Positions 1 to 10,299 of a stretch of DNA of 64,000 nt are shown in pieces. The translations under genes and the position numbers were made by a program. Below the pieces are notes generated by a model. The model was given only the letters and a program-made list of their open reading frames with translations, was not told the DNA's origin and did no database searches. This DNA is from Heliocidaris erythrogramma (lineage: Eukaryota > Echinodermata > Echinoidea > Camarodonta > Echinometridae). Every line of letters starts with the position of its first letter. The stretch's first letter is position 1. The DNA is taken from assembly GCA_025617745.1 (NCBI GenBank), contig CM046863.1, positions 2,666,001 to 2,730,000 on the forward strand. Direction: 5' to 3'.

Positions 1-194
1 AAAGGTATAATCTGTTCAAAGCCTCCAATTGGTGAGTTTTCCCTTAATTTATACTTTTCTGTTGATATTTTAGAACTGCATATGATAAATAACATATTCA
101 TGTCATGTTTACAATAATAGTAATATATATGTTTTGTTCCCCTTCCAAATATGAAATGAGAATGTATACCTATTGAACTAGATATATATATATA
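1..194. other. AT-rich flank, no gene seen
   Basis: No reading frame, RNA or repeat family is recognisable. The stretch ends in a short TA run (about 182-194) that supplies the TA target dinucleotide of the foldback element next to it. Confidence 0.5.
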
Positions 195-992
195 CACTCA
201 ACCAAAAAAGTAAGTTCCCCCCTAGCATTTTTGGATATATTTCAAAGATTTTCATAATTCAAACGGGAATGGATAGGAAATGTTATTACTCATAACATGA
301 ATGGCATATCTTTGCCACCAGATATCATTATTGGTGTGAAAAAATGCATTTTATGTCAAAATGCATGGGAAAAAAAGTTGCACTTAAGGTTATATGAAGC
401 ATATTTTGTACATTTGTATGCAAGTTAGCAAATGACCTGTTTAAATTGTTATGTAATTCTCAGGAATTTCTTCAGGTACAATATGCTTCCCTATTAAACT
501 GTATGCTTATGAAAAGAAAGAGATAGAGAAATATGCAATAAACCATGCTTAAAAGTTCAGAATCATGATTGTTTGATTATTTGTGTAAAAGTCAATGCAA
601 ATTACTAAAGTGCAACTTTTTTTTCCAAGCATGGTTTATTGCATATTTCTCTATCTCTTTCTTTTCATGAGCATACAGTTTAATAGGGAAGCATATTGTA
701 CCTGAAGAAATTCCTGAGAATTACATAATTTAAAAAGGTCATTTGTTAAGTTGCATAGAAATGTACACAATATGCTTCATATAACCTTAAGTGCAACTTT
801 TTTCCCCATGCATTTTGACATAAAATGCATTTTTTTCACACCAATAATGATACCTGGTGGCAAAGATATGCCATTCATGTTATGAGTAATTAAATTCCCT
901 ATCCATTCCCGTTTGAATTATGAAAATCGGTAAAATACTTTTTGAGATATATCCAAAAATGCTAGGGGGGAACTTACTTTTTTGGTTGAGTG
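195..992. mobile_element. 798-bp foldback (palindromic) MITE with TA target site
   Basis: The two arms, about 195-555 and 630-992, are imperfect reverse complements along their whole length, leaving a short unpaired loop of about 75 bp. The ends read CACTCAACCAAAAAAGTAAG and its complement, each bordered by TA (193-194 and 993-994). No protein is encoded. TA duplication and end sequence fit a Tc1/mariner-type non-autonomous element; that assignment is inference, while the palindrome is seen directly. The transcript would fold into a long hairpin. Confidence 0.8.
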
Positions 993-1030
993 TATATATA
1001 TTTGTATATATATATGTGTGTGTGTGTGTT
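993..1030. repeat. TA and TG microsatellite
   Basis: A mixed (TA)n tract is followed by (TG)n at 1014-1029, directly beside the foldback element. Confidence 0.7.
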
Positions 1031-1631
1031 ACATTCTGTCATAATGCAATTAGGACTTTAACTGTTCAGGTATTATTTTATACTATGTTTTCACTTGAAT
1101 TTTAGTTGATATAGTTATACATTATATGTTTTCATTACATTTGCATGTATGTATCGTTTTGGCAGTATTTGTTGTAGTTATTTAATCTAATGTCAATGTT
1201 CCTTGGTAGTACAGTAAAGTTCTTGATAGTGTAAGACCAATACAATCAGAGTCTTAGATTGGTACCCATTATGTCTTTGTGGAATTGAATATCTAAAAAT
1301 GTATTTTCTCTTTGTTTTATATTTCAGTATTTTATCTTGGAACTTGGAAGTTGGGGTGACAAATAACGTTATTTCACACAAGCCAACACCGGTTCTATGA
1401 ATATATTTCTCTTGGAGTGTGTTTGAGTTTGAAACTCCGACCTGTTTTCCAAGAGGCGCAGGGCGGCAGCCACAGTTGGAAATATAGGAAAAGGGGGCAC
1501 TTATAAGAAGAGGAAATGAAGGGAATGACCGCCATCGAGTAAACACCTCATCTTACAACTCTCCTGAACATAATTTGGATATACTCCTTGAATATAAATA
1601 TACCTGATCAAAAACAACCAACAACGCCACC

Positions 1632-2588
1632 ATGAGTGAATCAGTCAGAGCTCCAGTCACCAGGAAAGCAAAAAAGGACGAGAAGTCAAATTTAAAGCAC
1701 AAATTAGAGAGTGAAAGTGGTCAATCTCAGAAGGCTACACCTGAAGGAAAATCACTACATCTCAACAGGCCAGCACTCCCGGGGAGGCCACTCCTTCAGA
1801 TAGCGCTCACTTACTCGAGGCAACCCCTGGTGGTCAAGCAAGCCAACAGTGATGCAGCTGTTGCAAATTGTCAAACGAGCGAGGTTGAAGTGACCACCAC
1901 AGCTGGCATTGCTCGTTACTTTCAGGAGGTCACAAAGGGATTCCAAAGCATGATAAAGCATGCGGTGGACTCACTCATAGATAACATCAAGATAGTGGAA
2001 TCAAGACTGGGAGCAGCGATAGATTTTGAGAGTCGGAGAGTGACAGCGATTGAAGAACAGAATAAAATCTTGGAAAGAAGGATGGGAGAGCTTGGACGGG
2101 AGGTTCACGCTCTCCGGTTGGAAGCTGCCATACAAAAGGCTGCCAACAACAAAAATGAGAGGTTTGCGAGGCGCAACAACATTCGTATTGTGGGTGTGAA
2201 GGAGGCAGCAAATGGTCGAGAGGATTGTGTTGCTGTTGTGGAGAAGATCGTAAAGGATAAGTTCAACATGGACATCGAAGTTGAACGCGCTCACCGGGAT
2301 GGGAAGCCCTCGCAAGGAAGACCGAGACATATCCTCTTCAAGACGCTATCATACCGACATAAGGTTGATATTATGAATACCCAGCGAGTTAAGTTGGCGA
2401 AAGAGAACTTTTATTTAACCGATGACCTGACCTATGACGACCGAGTTGAAAAGAGGAAATGGAACGTTGAAGTTCAGAAATTATACAAGAACAATGTCAA
2501 GCTCCGCTTCTCAGCTGGGAAGTGGAGAAATCAAGCTGGGATTCCATACGTCTTCCAGTCGGATTCTAATGACACTTCTAATCAGTGA
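1632..2588 (+). CDS. LINE ORF1 protein (coiled coil, RRM-like, C-terminal domain)
   Basis: 318 codons, uninterrupted. The ATG sits in a good animal context (gccaccATGA). Residues 1-85 are basic and polar and look disordered. About 90-175 is a heptad-like coiled coil (LESRLGAAID, EQNKILERRM). About 178-250 resembles the RRM of L1-type ORF1p (RRNNIRIVGV, ERAHRDGKPS, RPRHILFKTL). About 255-305 resembles the following C-terminal domain (LAKENFYLTD, KLRFSAGKWR). Proteins of this type form trimers that bind the LINE RNA and act as chaperones in the ribonucleoprotein. ORF2 starts 418 bp downstream. The full length contrasts with the broken ORF2, so the protein could still be made if transcribed. Function is inferred from family resemblance. 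Confidence 0.75.
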   Translation: MSESVRAPVTRKAKKDEKSNLKHKLESESGQSQKATPEGKSLHLNRPALPGRPLLQIALTYSRQPLVVKQANSDAAVANCQTSEVEVTTTAGIARYFQEVTKGFQSMIKHAVDSLIDNIKIVESRLGAAIDFESRRVTAIEEQNKILERRMGELGREVHALRLEAAIQKAANNKNERFARRNNIRIVGVKEAANGREDCVAVVEKIVKDKFNMDIEVERAHRDGKPSQGRPRHILFKTLSYRHKVDIMNTQRVKLAKENFYLTDDLTYDDRVEKRKWNVEVQKLYKNNVKLRFSAGKWRNQAGIPYVFQSDSNDTSNQ

Positions 2589-3006
2589 TAGCATATACAC
2601 ATTTTTTTTGCTTTGTTTGTTGTTGTAATAAGCATGATTACATACTGTTTTTGTTTATGTTCATCCACCTGATTATGTTTTGTTTTCAGTATTTTTCAAA
2701 TCAACCTTCAGTGAATATGTAAAAATAATATAAATAATACATTTCCGTAAAGGAGTTTTTATTCTAGCTTGTTTAGCATGGAGAGTTGATACATGGCGCA
2801 AATCTAGTTTTAGTTTTAGTTTTAGTTTTATTTATTTTTTTTTTTTATGCACACTACTGACCTTACCTTAAATGATGCACCTTTTTTACTTGCAAATTTT
2901 CCCTTTTCTTACCTTTCTTTTCTATCTTTGCTGGTGACCCTAAACACACATTTATGTGATATTCCCTTTATAGTCATGGAAGATGTAAGAACATTACTAC
3001 GTGAAT
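2589..3006 (+). other. LINE spacer between ORF1 and ORF2
   Basis: No frame is open here. It contains a TTTTAG-type simple repeat and a T run at about 2810-2848, and is otherwise plain AT-rich sequence. It is longer than the 49-bp spacer of the other LINE at 52258. Confidence 0.5.
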
Positions 3007-3942
3007 ATGGATGATGATGAAGAGTTAAATCAACATATTAATGAGACCATAGATTGTAAATACTATCTTCCTCAAGAATTCAACTCGAACTTTCCGAACG
3101 ATGACAAATCTTTTAGACTACTCCATATCAATGCACGTAGTCTTGCAAAAAATCATGAAAATTTAAACCTCCTCCTTTCCTCTATTACTTCACAATTCTC
3201 AGTAATAGGTATCACTGAAACTTGGTTGAGTAAAAATTCCCCCTCCGTGTATAATTTGAATAATTATTCAATTATCCGCTCAGACAGACAATCTGGAAGA
3301 GGGGGCGGAGTTGCAATGTATATTTCTAATCTATGTTCATTTAAGATGAGACCAGAACTAACCTTCAATAACGACTTAATTGATTCTACATGTGTGGAGA
3401 TAAGCCTAGAAAATAGGAAAAATATCTTAGTATTTACAATCTATAGGCTCCTAATACAAATGTGGATTTGTTTCTAGAAGAACTAAACTTTTTGCTGGAG
3501 CGTACTAATTTAGAAAACAAAGATGTATACTTGATGGGTGATTTTAATATAGACTTGCTCAATACAAATGCTCCACCTTCTCACTTATTTCTAAACATTT
3601 TACATGCAAACTCATTTATTAGCAGCATTGATAAACCAAGAAGAATTACTAGCAATTCATCAACGCTGATAGATAATATTTTTACCAATGTTGTTACTGA
3701 AGCTATGAATGCTGGTCTTATATATAGTGAAGTCTCTGACCATATTCCAATATTTCTTATTTGCTATTGTAAATCCGTGCCACGGAGACACCTAAACAAA
3801 ACAATGATATATCGTAAATTTACTGCAGAGAATATATTATGTCTGAATAAGAATCTATCTATGGAAACATGGGATGATGTTCTATCATGCGACAATGTTA
3901 ACACAGCTTATGATCATTTTTGGAGGACATTTTCACACCAAC
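3007..3942 (+). pseudogene. LINE ORF2, endonuclease domain (frameshifted)
   Basis: The N-terminal apurinic-like endonuclease of ORF2. Signature stretches in order: HINARSLAKN (Asn of the first motif), ITETWLS (catalytic Glu), RGGGVAMYI, a frameshift, MGDFNIDLL (Asp/Asn) and VSDHIPIFL (Asp-His). The frame changes once at about 3447-3460, where one base appears to be lost between the IYR and NTNVD parts of the conserved IYRxPNTN stretch. All catalytic positions are present apart from that break. This enzyme would nick target DNA for target-primed reverse transcription. The reading is cut at 3943-3946 by the TTAA target of a MITE and resumes at 4883. Confidence 0.8.
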
Positions 3943-3946
3943 TTAA

Positions 3947-4878
3947 AGTAGAACACTGATGATTTTAAATATTGGCTTAATACTTATTATTGCATAGATG
4001 GCATAAATTAAACAAGGTTATCCAAATTTAAAGCTTGGAAACATTTGAATTAATGATTATTATCAATTATAAAACGGTAAAATACAGCCCCCGATATAGC
4101 AGCTGAAAAGCTCCTTGAACGCTGCTGAGATGTGTGACGACACAAGAGGGGCGAGTCCTGTCTAAGCAGACGATGTCCCATAACATTATACACATTTTTC
4201 AGTGCCTGTTTTGTCATCTCCTCTTCACTTATTTCTCTTACTTGACTAGCGTCAGTCTTAATGTTAGTCTGTTGCCTCACTCTTAACTTCGTGTATGGTA
4301 TTATTTTGATGAAAAATGCAGCGTTAAAAAAATAAAGGAATCAGTCACTTGTAAACAAAATAAGACGCCATTGTATTTTCAGCTGCTTGCACCGCGGCAT
4401 GTTCGGCGTTTCAAGAGGGAACGAATACCATCCAGCTATTATTCGCAGGGCTTTTCAATTTGAAAATGGGGTTTATTTCATTGATCATTGACCCTTCTCC
4501 TGTGTATTTACAATCAAACGGTTTTAGTTATCAGAATCAGTTCACTTTCCCTTTTCGAATGGTGTGAAATAAGGTCATGTTTAAATATACCAAACTCTTT
4601 ATAATTTGATAAATAATTGCATTGCAATTACGTTCATTCATTATAGGACGTCGTCTGCTTAAGCAGGATCGATCCCTCGTATGACGACATCAAAACATCG
4701 CTATATTTCTGGCGAATCCTCGGATATTCCACATGCTGAGAAGAGCTTTTATTTATGTTGTTTTTATAATCATCATATACGCAGTTGACATAAAACTTAT
4801 ACGATTGCCATCTGTAAGCTTCCCAATTTCTAGTGATACATTAATTGCCATATTTGTGATTTTCTTGAGTGTTCTACT
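3947..4878. mobile_element. 932-bp TTAA-flanked MITE, copy 1
   Basis: Both ends carry the inverted repeat AGTAGAACACT, and TTAA lies at 3943-3946 and 4879-4882. Removing 3947-4882 restores continuous LINE sequence. Copy 2 at 39612-40543 has exactly the same length and is nearly identical, and a decayed inverted copy lies at about 9560-10138. The 76-codon frame on the minus strand (4050-4280) is shared by both good copies but has no recognisable domain. TTAA targeting is typical of piggyBac and Kolobok elements; which one mobilised this family cannot be decided here. Confidence 0.85.
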
Positions 4879-4882
4879 TTAA

Positions 4883-5640
4883 CAGATGTATTCCGAAAAC
4901 AAAACATAAGATTAATAAAAGAAAACCCCAAAATCCATGGATTACGAAAGGAATTCTTACGTCAATTAAGAAAAGGAATATGTTATACAAACGTAGCATC
5001 CGCCAACCAAGCAGTGACAATACATCGAAGTATAAGCATTACAGAAATAAACTGACGTCAATAATTAAATCTGGCAAGAATTATTTTACCAAAGAATTTG
5101 AAAAATCTAATGGAAATATGTCATCCACTTGGAAAGTTATAAGTGAAACCATTGGAAAGAAAAAGAATACATCTAAATGCCATATTAACCTTAATGGTAG
5201 AACAATAACTGACTAAAAAACAATTGCAGATTGCTTCAATAGATACTTTGTTGAAGTAGGTCCTAAACAGGCAGCCAAAATACATTCAAACCCGTCGGAT
5301 TACCAAAATTATCTTGTACAGCCATGTGACAAATCGTTATTCTTAATGCCTACTAATTGTACTGAAATTATGAATATTATTCAATCCTTGAAGAACAGTT
5401 ATTCAAGTAGCCATGACGAGATGAGTACGCGTTTTCTAAAACAAATCGCAGGAAGCATCATCCCACCACTAGTATACATTTTGTAATCTATCTCTTTATA
5501 CAGGCACTTTTCCAGATGTGTTAAAAATAGCCAAAGTAATTCCAATATACAAAAAAGATGATTCTTCACTTGTCTCAAATTATAGACCCGTGTCTATACT
5601 CCCAAGCATTTCCAAAATCTTGGAAAGGCTTGCCTATAAC
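4883..5640 (+). pseudogene. LINE ORF2, linker and first part of reverse transcriptase
   Basis: Continues ORF2 after the MITE. PQNPWITKGILTSIKK and the basic stretch to about 5213 match the linker between endonuclease and RT. After a stop (5214-5216) the frame continues through DCFNRYFVEVGP, and after another stop and shift near 5486-5500 it reads TGTFPDVLKIAKVIPIYKK, NYRPVSILPSISKILERL. The last two are the standard RT entry motifs (P-x-K, NYRPISLL). Reading stops at about 5640 at the boundary of the large insertion. At least two stops and one shift make it inactive. Confidence 0.75.
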
Positions 5641-6851
5641 AGTCAGAGCGCAACGCGTATGCTAATGAGCTGAATCCGCGATATTTATTCAGAATCCCGT
5701 TTGTGCTGGAAGCTCAAAAATTGGTTCTCGTATATCACGTGATTTCACGAGAGGTTGTGACCTGCGCATATTCGACGTCGTATTCCATACGACGGGAAGC
5801 CAAGATGGCAGAATGTTACCGTAAGTAAAGCTCAAGATTATACCATTGTTTTGGTATGAAATATGACATGTTTCTGTAAAAATTCGGGCCTGAAATAGTG
5901 CCCAGGAATTACTCCTTATTTTGTTACGATTTAGAATTGATTTTTCATCACAAAGTTCGCTTTTGGTTCCCTGACCGTCCTCAGAAACCGTGGCATTTTT
6001 CAACAGCTTGTTTAGCTCGATAAGAATTCAGTGTTCAATATGTATGAAAATCTTCGTGACGCAAGATCTTTTTCATTATCAATTTCACGATGAAAGTTGC
6101 GTGTTGGGCAGTGAACCGCTGTGGGTGCCGACGTTGCTTTTTTTGGCTTTGTAGGCCCACCAGTGTATATTTGTGTACTGTATACACATGGCAAGCTGCA
6201 CTTAACTCGGATTCGGCACAACAAGTTCAACATGTTCAACATGTTCATTAACTTAAGTCTGATGACTCTAATGAGTCTAAGTTAAGTCTAACTAACAACA
6301 GTTAGACTGTCTAGCTTATTTATTAGACTTCTGCCCTTTTATATGATATATGGAAGATACCTTATCAGATTTTCCTTTTGCTTTATCATGATGTATTGTA
6401 GGACGGGGGTTGCATTTCCGGACACTTGTTAAACTTAAACAAAATTAGTCTGTCAATTTTGCCATCTGATTTTAGAAAAAAACATGCGTCAAGTAACACT
6501 AAAACTTAAAAGTAAATCCACTGAATATTTGCAATGCACATTTGTGACAATTTGCATGAAAAGTTGTTCGATTTACTGTTTAAAAATAACCTGTCCAGAT
6601 AAACAACCTGTCTGGACATGCCGGAATTACAACGTCTGGGTATATTACAGGTATATGAATGATGGATAGTTCCTGATACTCTGAATATTTCTTTTGCACT
6701 CAAGTTGTTTCTAATTCTAGTGGGCAATGTGTTGAGTCAATGACAAAAACTGAGAGAAATGTTTGAAATGAATCAAAACTAAATGAATATGATTTTGCTG
6801 CTGACTGGTCAAAATGTCCCGCCAATAATTTATTCCCAGTTATAATGAAGG
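5641..6851. other. Left part of the insertion in the LINE; possible first exon
   Basis: Not LINE sequence. At 5806 an ATG lies in good context (caagATGGCAG) and five codons later meets a consensus splice donor, GTAAGT (5821-5826). This could be the first exon of the decayed gene further on, but five codons prove nothing. The remaining sequence to 6851 shows no convincing frame. Short inverted matches around 6240-6310 (gttaagtct/agacttaac type) are weak. Confidence 0.3.
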
Positions 6852-7039
6852 CAGTGGCTATTCGTACGACGAGTAATAACACGCTCCATTTTCATACTCT
6901 GCGGCGTTGTAAGAATAATTTTTCGGCTATTCTTACAACATGCGCATACGCTTCATTTTCCTAACCCTAACCCTAACCCTATGCGACGTAAGAATAGCCG
7001 GAAAATTATTCTTACGACTCGTCATAAGAATAGCCACTG
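6852..7039. mobile_element. 188-bp MITE with CAGTGGCTATTC ends
   Basis: The ends read CAGTGGCTATTCGTACGACG and, on the other strand, CAGTGGCTATTCTTATGACG, extending to a 23-bp inverted repeat with two mismatches. A second inner inverted pair (gtaagaataattttt / aaaattattcttac) makes most of it self-complementary. TATAATGAA is found just outside both ends (6841-6849, 7042-7050), so a target duplication of about 8-9 bp with a few extra bases is likely. CAGTG ends and this duplication length suggest hAT; this is inference. Confidence 0.7.
6961..6980. repeat. Short telomere-like CCCTAA run
   Basis: Three to four CCCTAA units inside the MITE loop. It is too short and too internal to be a chromosome end. 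Confidence 0.7.
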
Positions 7040-7286
7040 TGTATAATGAAATTAATAAAATAAGCAAATAATCATGGACTATCAAACCACATACACCTGG
7101 TTGTGTTAACCCATAGTAGGCCTTGTACAAAGACGCTTTTGCATTATCTTTTGAATCAGAATGCTAGAAATTACACATTATACATGAGCAAAAGAGAAAA
7201 ATTTGCTGAAAAATTTGAGGCAATTTTTAATGCAATATGTTTACATTTTGGTTTGCATAAATATCTTGTCTTTGTTTTATTTGTAG

Positions 7287-8445
7287 GTCCACCTATCATC
7301 TTGTTATGTGCAGCAAGTGTCGTGTATTTCTGGATTCCCGGAGACATCAGTGCACAGCTCTCAATCTGACATGCTGAATGCATCGTTGAACACCTCTTAA
7401 GCATTTGTCAATGAATATCTACCCACCCATCCGTCCACCCATCGATCCATGTATTCATCCATCTGCTTCAGCTCCTGCCAGCATGCCACTACCCTCCAGC
7501 CATTGGGATGGCATCTACCAACCGACTCTTCCACCCGATGCATCTCGTCACTCCTCTCCACCTACATGTGAAGCCAGTCTTGCCAGCATGCCACTTCCCT
7601 CCAGCCATTGGGATGGCATCTACCAACTGACTCGTCCACCCGATGCATCTCCTCACTCCTCTCCACCTACATGTGAAGCCAGTCTTGCCAGCGTGACACT
7701 ACCCTCCAGCCATTGGGATGGCATCTACCAACCGACTCGTCCACCAGACTATGCACCTCATCAACCAAGTGCAAGTAAATTTGGAACCCATAACAGTTCT
7801 TGTTCTTTTGTTGAATTACCGTTACATGTAAGCACTATACCCAAGCACAGTTGAAACAAATCAAACAGGATCATTGTTGGGGTAGAACCAACGAGGACCT
7901 CACGCAGTAAACGTGCATATGACACTACTTGTGAGGTAAAGGAACGTCAGAGTACCCCATGCAACAAACGTGTATCTGGTCCTTGTCAACTTTGTAGTCG
8001 AACGTCTAATAGATATCATCATATTTCAACCTCAACTACCAGAAAAAATTCTTATATTTTGGAAAACTGCTCTGCCATAAATGAAAATGATAGTATATAT
8101 AATGCCTGTCGGCAGAAATATGTGAAAAAAATTAAGTCAGTTGATCAAAAAGCATCTGAAATCTACACACCTGAAAAAAGCAGAATGAAAGAATGTTTGC
8201 CATGCTTTTAAAGTCATCTTATGTGTGATAGGTTATCTGAGTATGATATTTACTGCACAATCGGGGATTTTAATTTGACATTTTTCCTTAACTGTACATC
8301 AATTCCAGAGTCAATTCCTCTTTGTAAAAAGCACAGAGCACAGATTTTTAATCGTAAGGATCGAGTACAGTGCTCATTCTGTGACTCACATTTGAAAGCT
8401 AGGAAATATTTCTGTATGCTCTCTTCCACAAGAAAGCATTTCTAA
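7287..8445 (+). pseudogene. Decayed Cys-rich gene, N-terminal part (transposon-associated family)
   Basis: A pyrimidine-rich acceptor (tttatttgtag, 7276-7286) leads into a frame encoding MCSKCRVFLDSRRHQC, a likely zinc-binding start. Stops follow at about 7369 and 7384, then the frame is open from about 7387 to 8445 with only two stops (7852, 8215). It contains a 35-residue repeat (see the repeat entry), then GPCQLCSRTSN, NDSIYNACRQKYVKKIK, CKKHRAQIFNRK and VQCSFCDSHLK. The paired cysteines suggest zinc binding. The order of motifs recalls a large family of uncharacterised invertebrate proteins that are multicopy and transposon-like; this is memory of the family, and no function is known to me. 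It lies inside the insertion in the LINE and in the LINE's orientation. Confidence 0.5.
7477..7745 (+). repeat. 105-bp tandem repeat, about 2.6 copies, in frame
   Basis: GCCAGCATGCCACT-type starts recur at 7477, 7582 and 7687, an exact 105-bp period. In the open frame this gives a 35-residue unit (PLPSSHWDGIYQPT, then DASxHSSPPTCEASLAS). Copies differ at few positions. Confidence 0.85.
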
Positions 8446-8479
8446 ATTGAAAGAGATTTAATGATCAGTTTGTTTTACA

Positions 8480-9520
8480 AAGTGATACTGTTTAATGTCC
8501 TTCGTGTCAGAGGTTTGCTTTACGAGAAAATTATGATAGTTTGTCATTAGAAGAACTAGAACAAAGCTTTTCTTTGAAATCCCAAGAAAATAATTCTTCA
8601 GGAGAGGAAGAAGATGTATTATCAAGTGTCTTTAATGCAACTATTTTACACCTGTGTAACATTTGTAAGGATACTAAATGTTTTTTGTTAAGTACTGCCT
8701 ATGAACACTTTTTAGAAGTCTTAAAGGCGAAAGTGCCAGATCAACGATCATACTATAGATTGATAAGAACTAAGACTTTTCTTCATACTAAAAATCACTA
8801 TGCATAAGTCCTCACAAAAGAAAGGAATCTTTTTCTTCTTGTCAGAGTTATCACCTTCAGATATTGTTGAAGCGTGGCATTCAAGCTGTTTTGAGTAGAG
8901 GCTTTTAAAGAATAAATGTGATGGTGGTGATGATGGTATTGGAAATTCAAAAGACTAGAAAGGTTCCCATTCTTCCAATAACAGTGTTGAATCACAATTT
9001 AGAAATATACTTGGTCAATGTAACAGCAAATTGCACACTCAAAAGTAAATGCATGAGAGACAATTTCGTCAGAAATCCATCTTCTGTAATTGATTTTAAT
9101 TTTCGTGATTTAACCTCGTATTTCGATCCATTAGTTTGGAATGCCATTTGCCTTCTTACTGCCACAAGAGAGGAATATAATCACTTTACAAATTTGTCAA
9201 TATTTGTAGAGGGAAAATGCATTCAGTTGCCAACAGATGCAACAAGAAAAATATTAAGATTTATCCCAGTTGAGTGCGAAAAGAATTGATATAAAGAAAT
9301 GCATCCAAGCACTTTATGTACTTGTATGTAGTGGGTGCGATTTTGTCTCCTTTTTTGCACATCTTGGAAACGTGTATTCTTTAACATTTTTTCCAGTATG
9401 CATCCTCAGATACACCACAAACGTTATATCATACAAATTTAAATGTAGATAGTGATACAAGGTTACTTTCATTTTTTAGACTTTTATACCGGTAGACGGT
9501 ATTATGTGTATACTTCAATG
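8480..9520 (+). pseudogene. Decayed Cys-rich gene, C-terminal part with GCDFVSFF
   Basis: Continues the same gene through several frames. CPSCQRFALREN at about 8497-8532 leads into 8541-8804 (SLEELEQSFSLK, HLCNICKDTKCFLL). A second piece is 8918-9286 (FVRNPSSVIDFNFRD, LVWNAICLLTATREEYN, IQLPTDATRKILRFIP). A third at about 9290-9400 reads IQALYVLVCSGCDFVSFF. The last resembles the 'ALTGCD-x-x-S-x-F-x-G-x-GK' motif of the uncharacterised invertebrate family named in the previous entry, and LLSFFRLLYR at about 9462-9491 fits what follows that motif. At least four frame changes, so non-functional. The assignment is from pattern memory and needs a profile search. Confidence 0.45.
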
Positions 9521-9559
9521 CAAATCGTGCATGCCTGCATAACTATTCTTCTCCAGTTG

Positions 9560-10138
9560 ATTTGTTTCATATTATCAATGAAGGTCCTTGAAGTTGTAAG
9601 AAAGGCATCATGGAAAGGCATCCTGGAAATGTGTATGAATAATAGCACGGATGGTATTCGTATTGAAACGCCGACCATGCCCCGGTGCAAGCAGCTGAAA
9701 ATACAATGGCGTCTTCTTTTGTTTAAAAGTGACTGATTCCTTTATTTTTTTAACGCTGCATTTTTCATCAAAATAATACCATACACGAAGTTAAGAGTGA
9801 GGCAACATACTAACATTAAGACTGACGCTAGTCAAGTAAGAGAAATAAGTGAAGAGGAGATGACAAAACAGTCACTGAAAAATGTGTAAGATGTTATGGA
9901 ACATCGTCTGCTTAGAAAGGACTGGTTCCTGGTGTTCGTCACACATCTCAGCAGCGTTCCAGGAACTCTTCAGCTGCTATATCGGGGGCTGTATTTTACC
10001 ATTTTATAATTGATAATAATCATACTTCAAATGTTTCCAAGCGTTGAATTCGGATAACCTTGCTTAATTTATGCCATCTATGCAATAATAAGTATTAAGC
10101 CAATATTTATTTTGATGGAATTTTCTTGTAATGTGATC
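9560..10138 (-). mobile_element. Decayed inverted copy of the 932-bp TTAA MITE
   Basis: From about 9640 to 10115 this is the reverse complement of 3963-4440 in copy 1, including the stretch from cagctg to the gtgaggcaac block. The right end (ttttcttg...ctTTAA, TTAA at 10139-10142) still resembles the element terminus. The left side is diverged or deleted. It is much older than copies 1 and 2. Confidence 0.7.
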
Positions 10139-10142
10139 TTTA

Positions 10143-10299
10143 AGGAATGCTCATACCGATAGCGGGAGAGTACACTCATGTATTACACAGGTGCCGAATG
10201 ACGTACTGTATCCAAAACTCGCCTCAAGAGTTTACTCTAAAACATGCCTGCATGTATTTGCCAATATCTATGTCAAAGTCACAGAGAGAATGCTCTATT
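10143..10299. other. Right edge of the insertion in the LINE, unassigned
   Basis: Neither LINE nor MITE sequence is recognisable. A short frame (from 10147) has no known motif. The exact junction with the LINE is not resolved. Confidence 0.3.

Noticed and set aside
1193-1546. A 117-codon minus-strand frame upstream of LINE ORF1
   Set aside because: No recognisable motif; it overlaps the probable LINE 5' region on the opposite strand.
4050-4280. A 76-codon minus-strand frame conserved in both 932-bp MITEs
   Set aside because: Conservation is explained by recent copying; no domain, and the third copy is broken.
6012-6248. A second THAP-like start (Cys-rich ATG frame near 6089)
   Set aside because: Only a few cysteines align; no CxxH, no AVPTIF, and no continuation.
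6961-6980. Telomere or chromosome end
   Set aside because: Only three to four CCCTAA units, inside a MITE and flanked by ordinary sequence.
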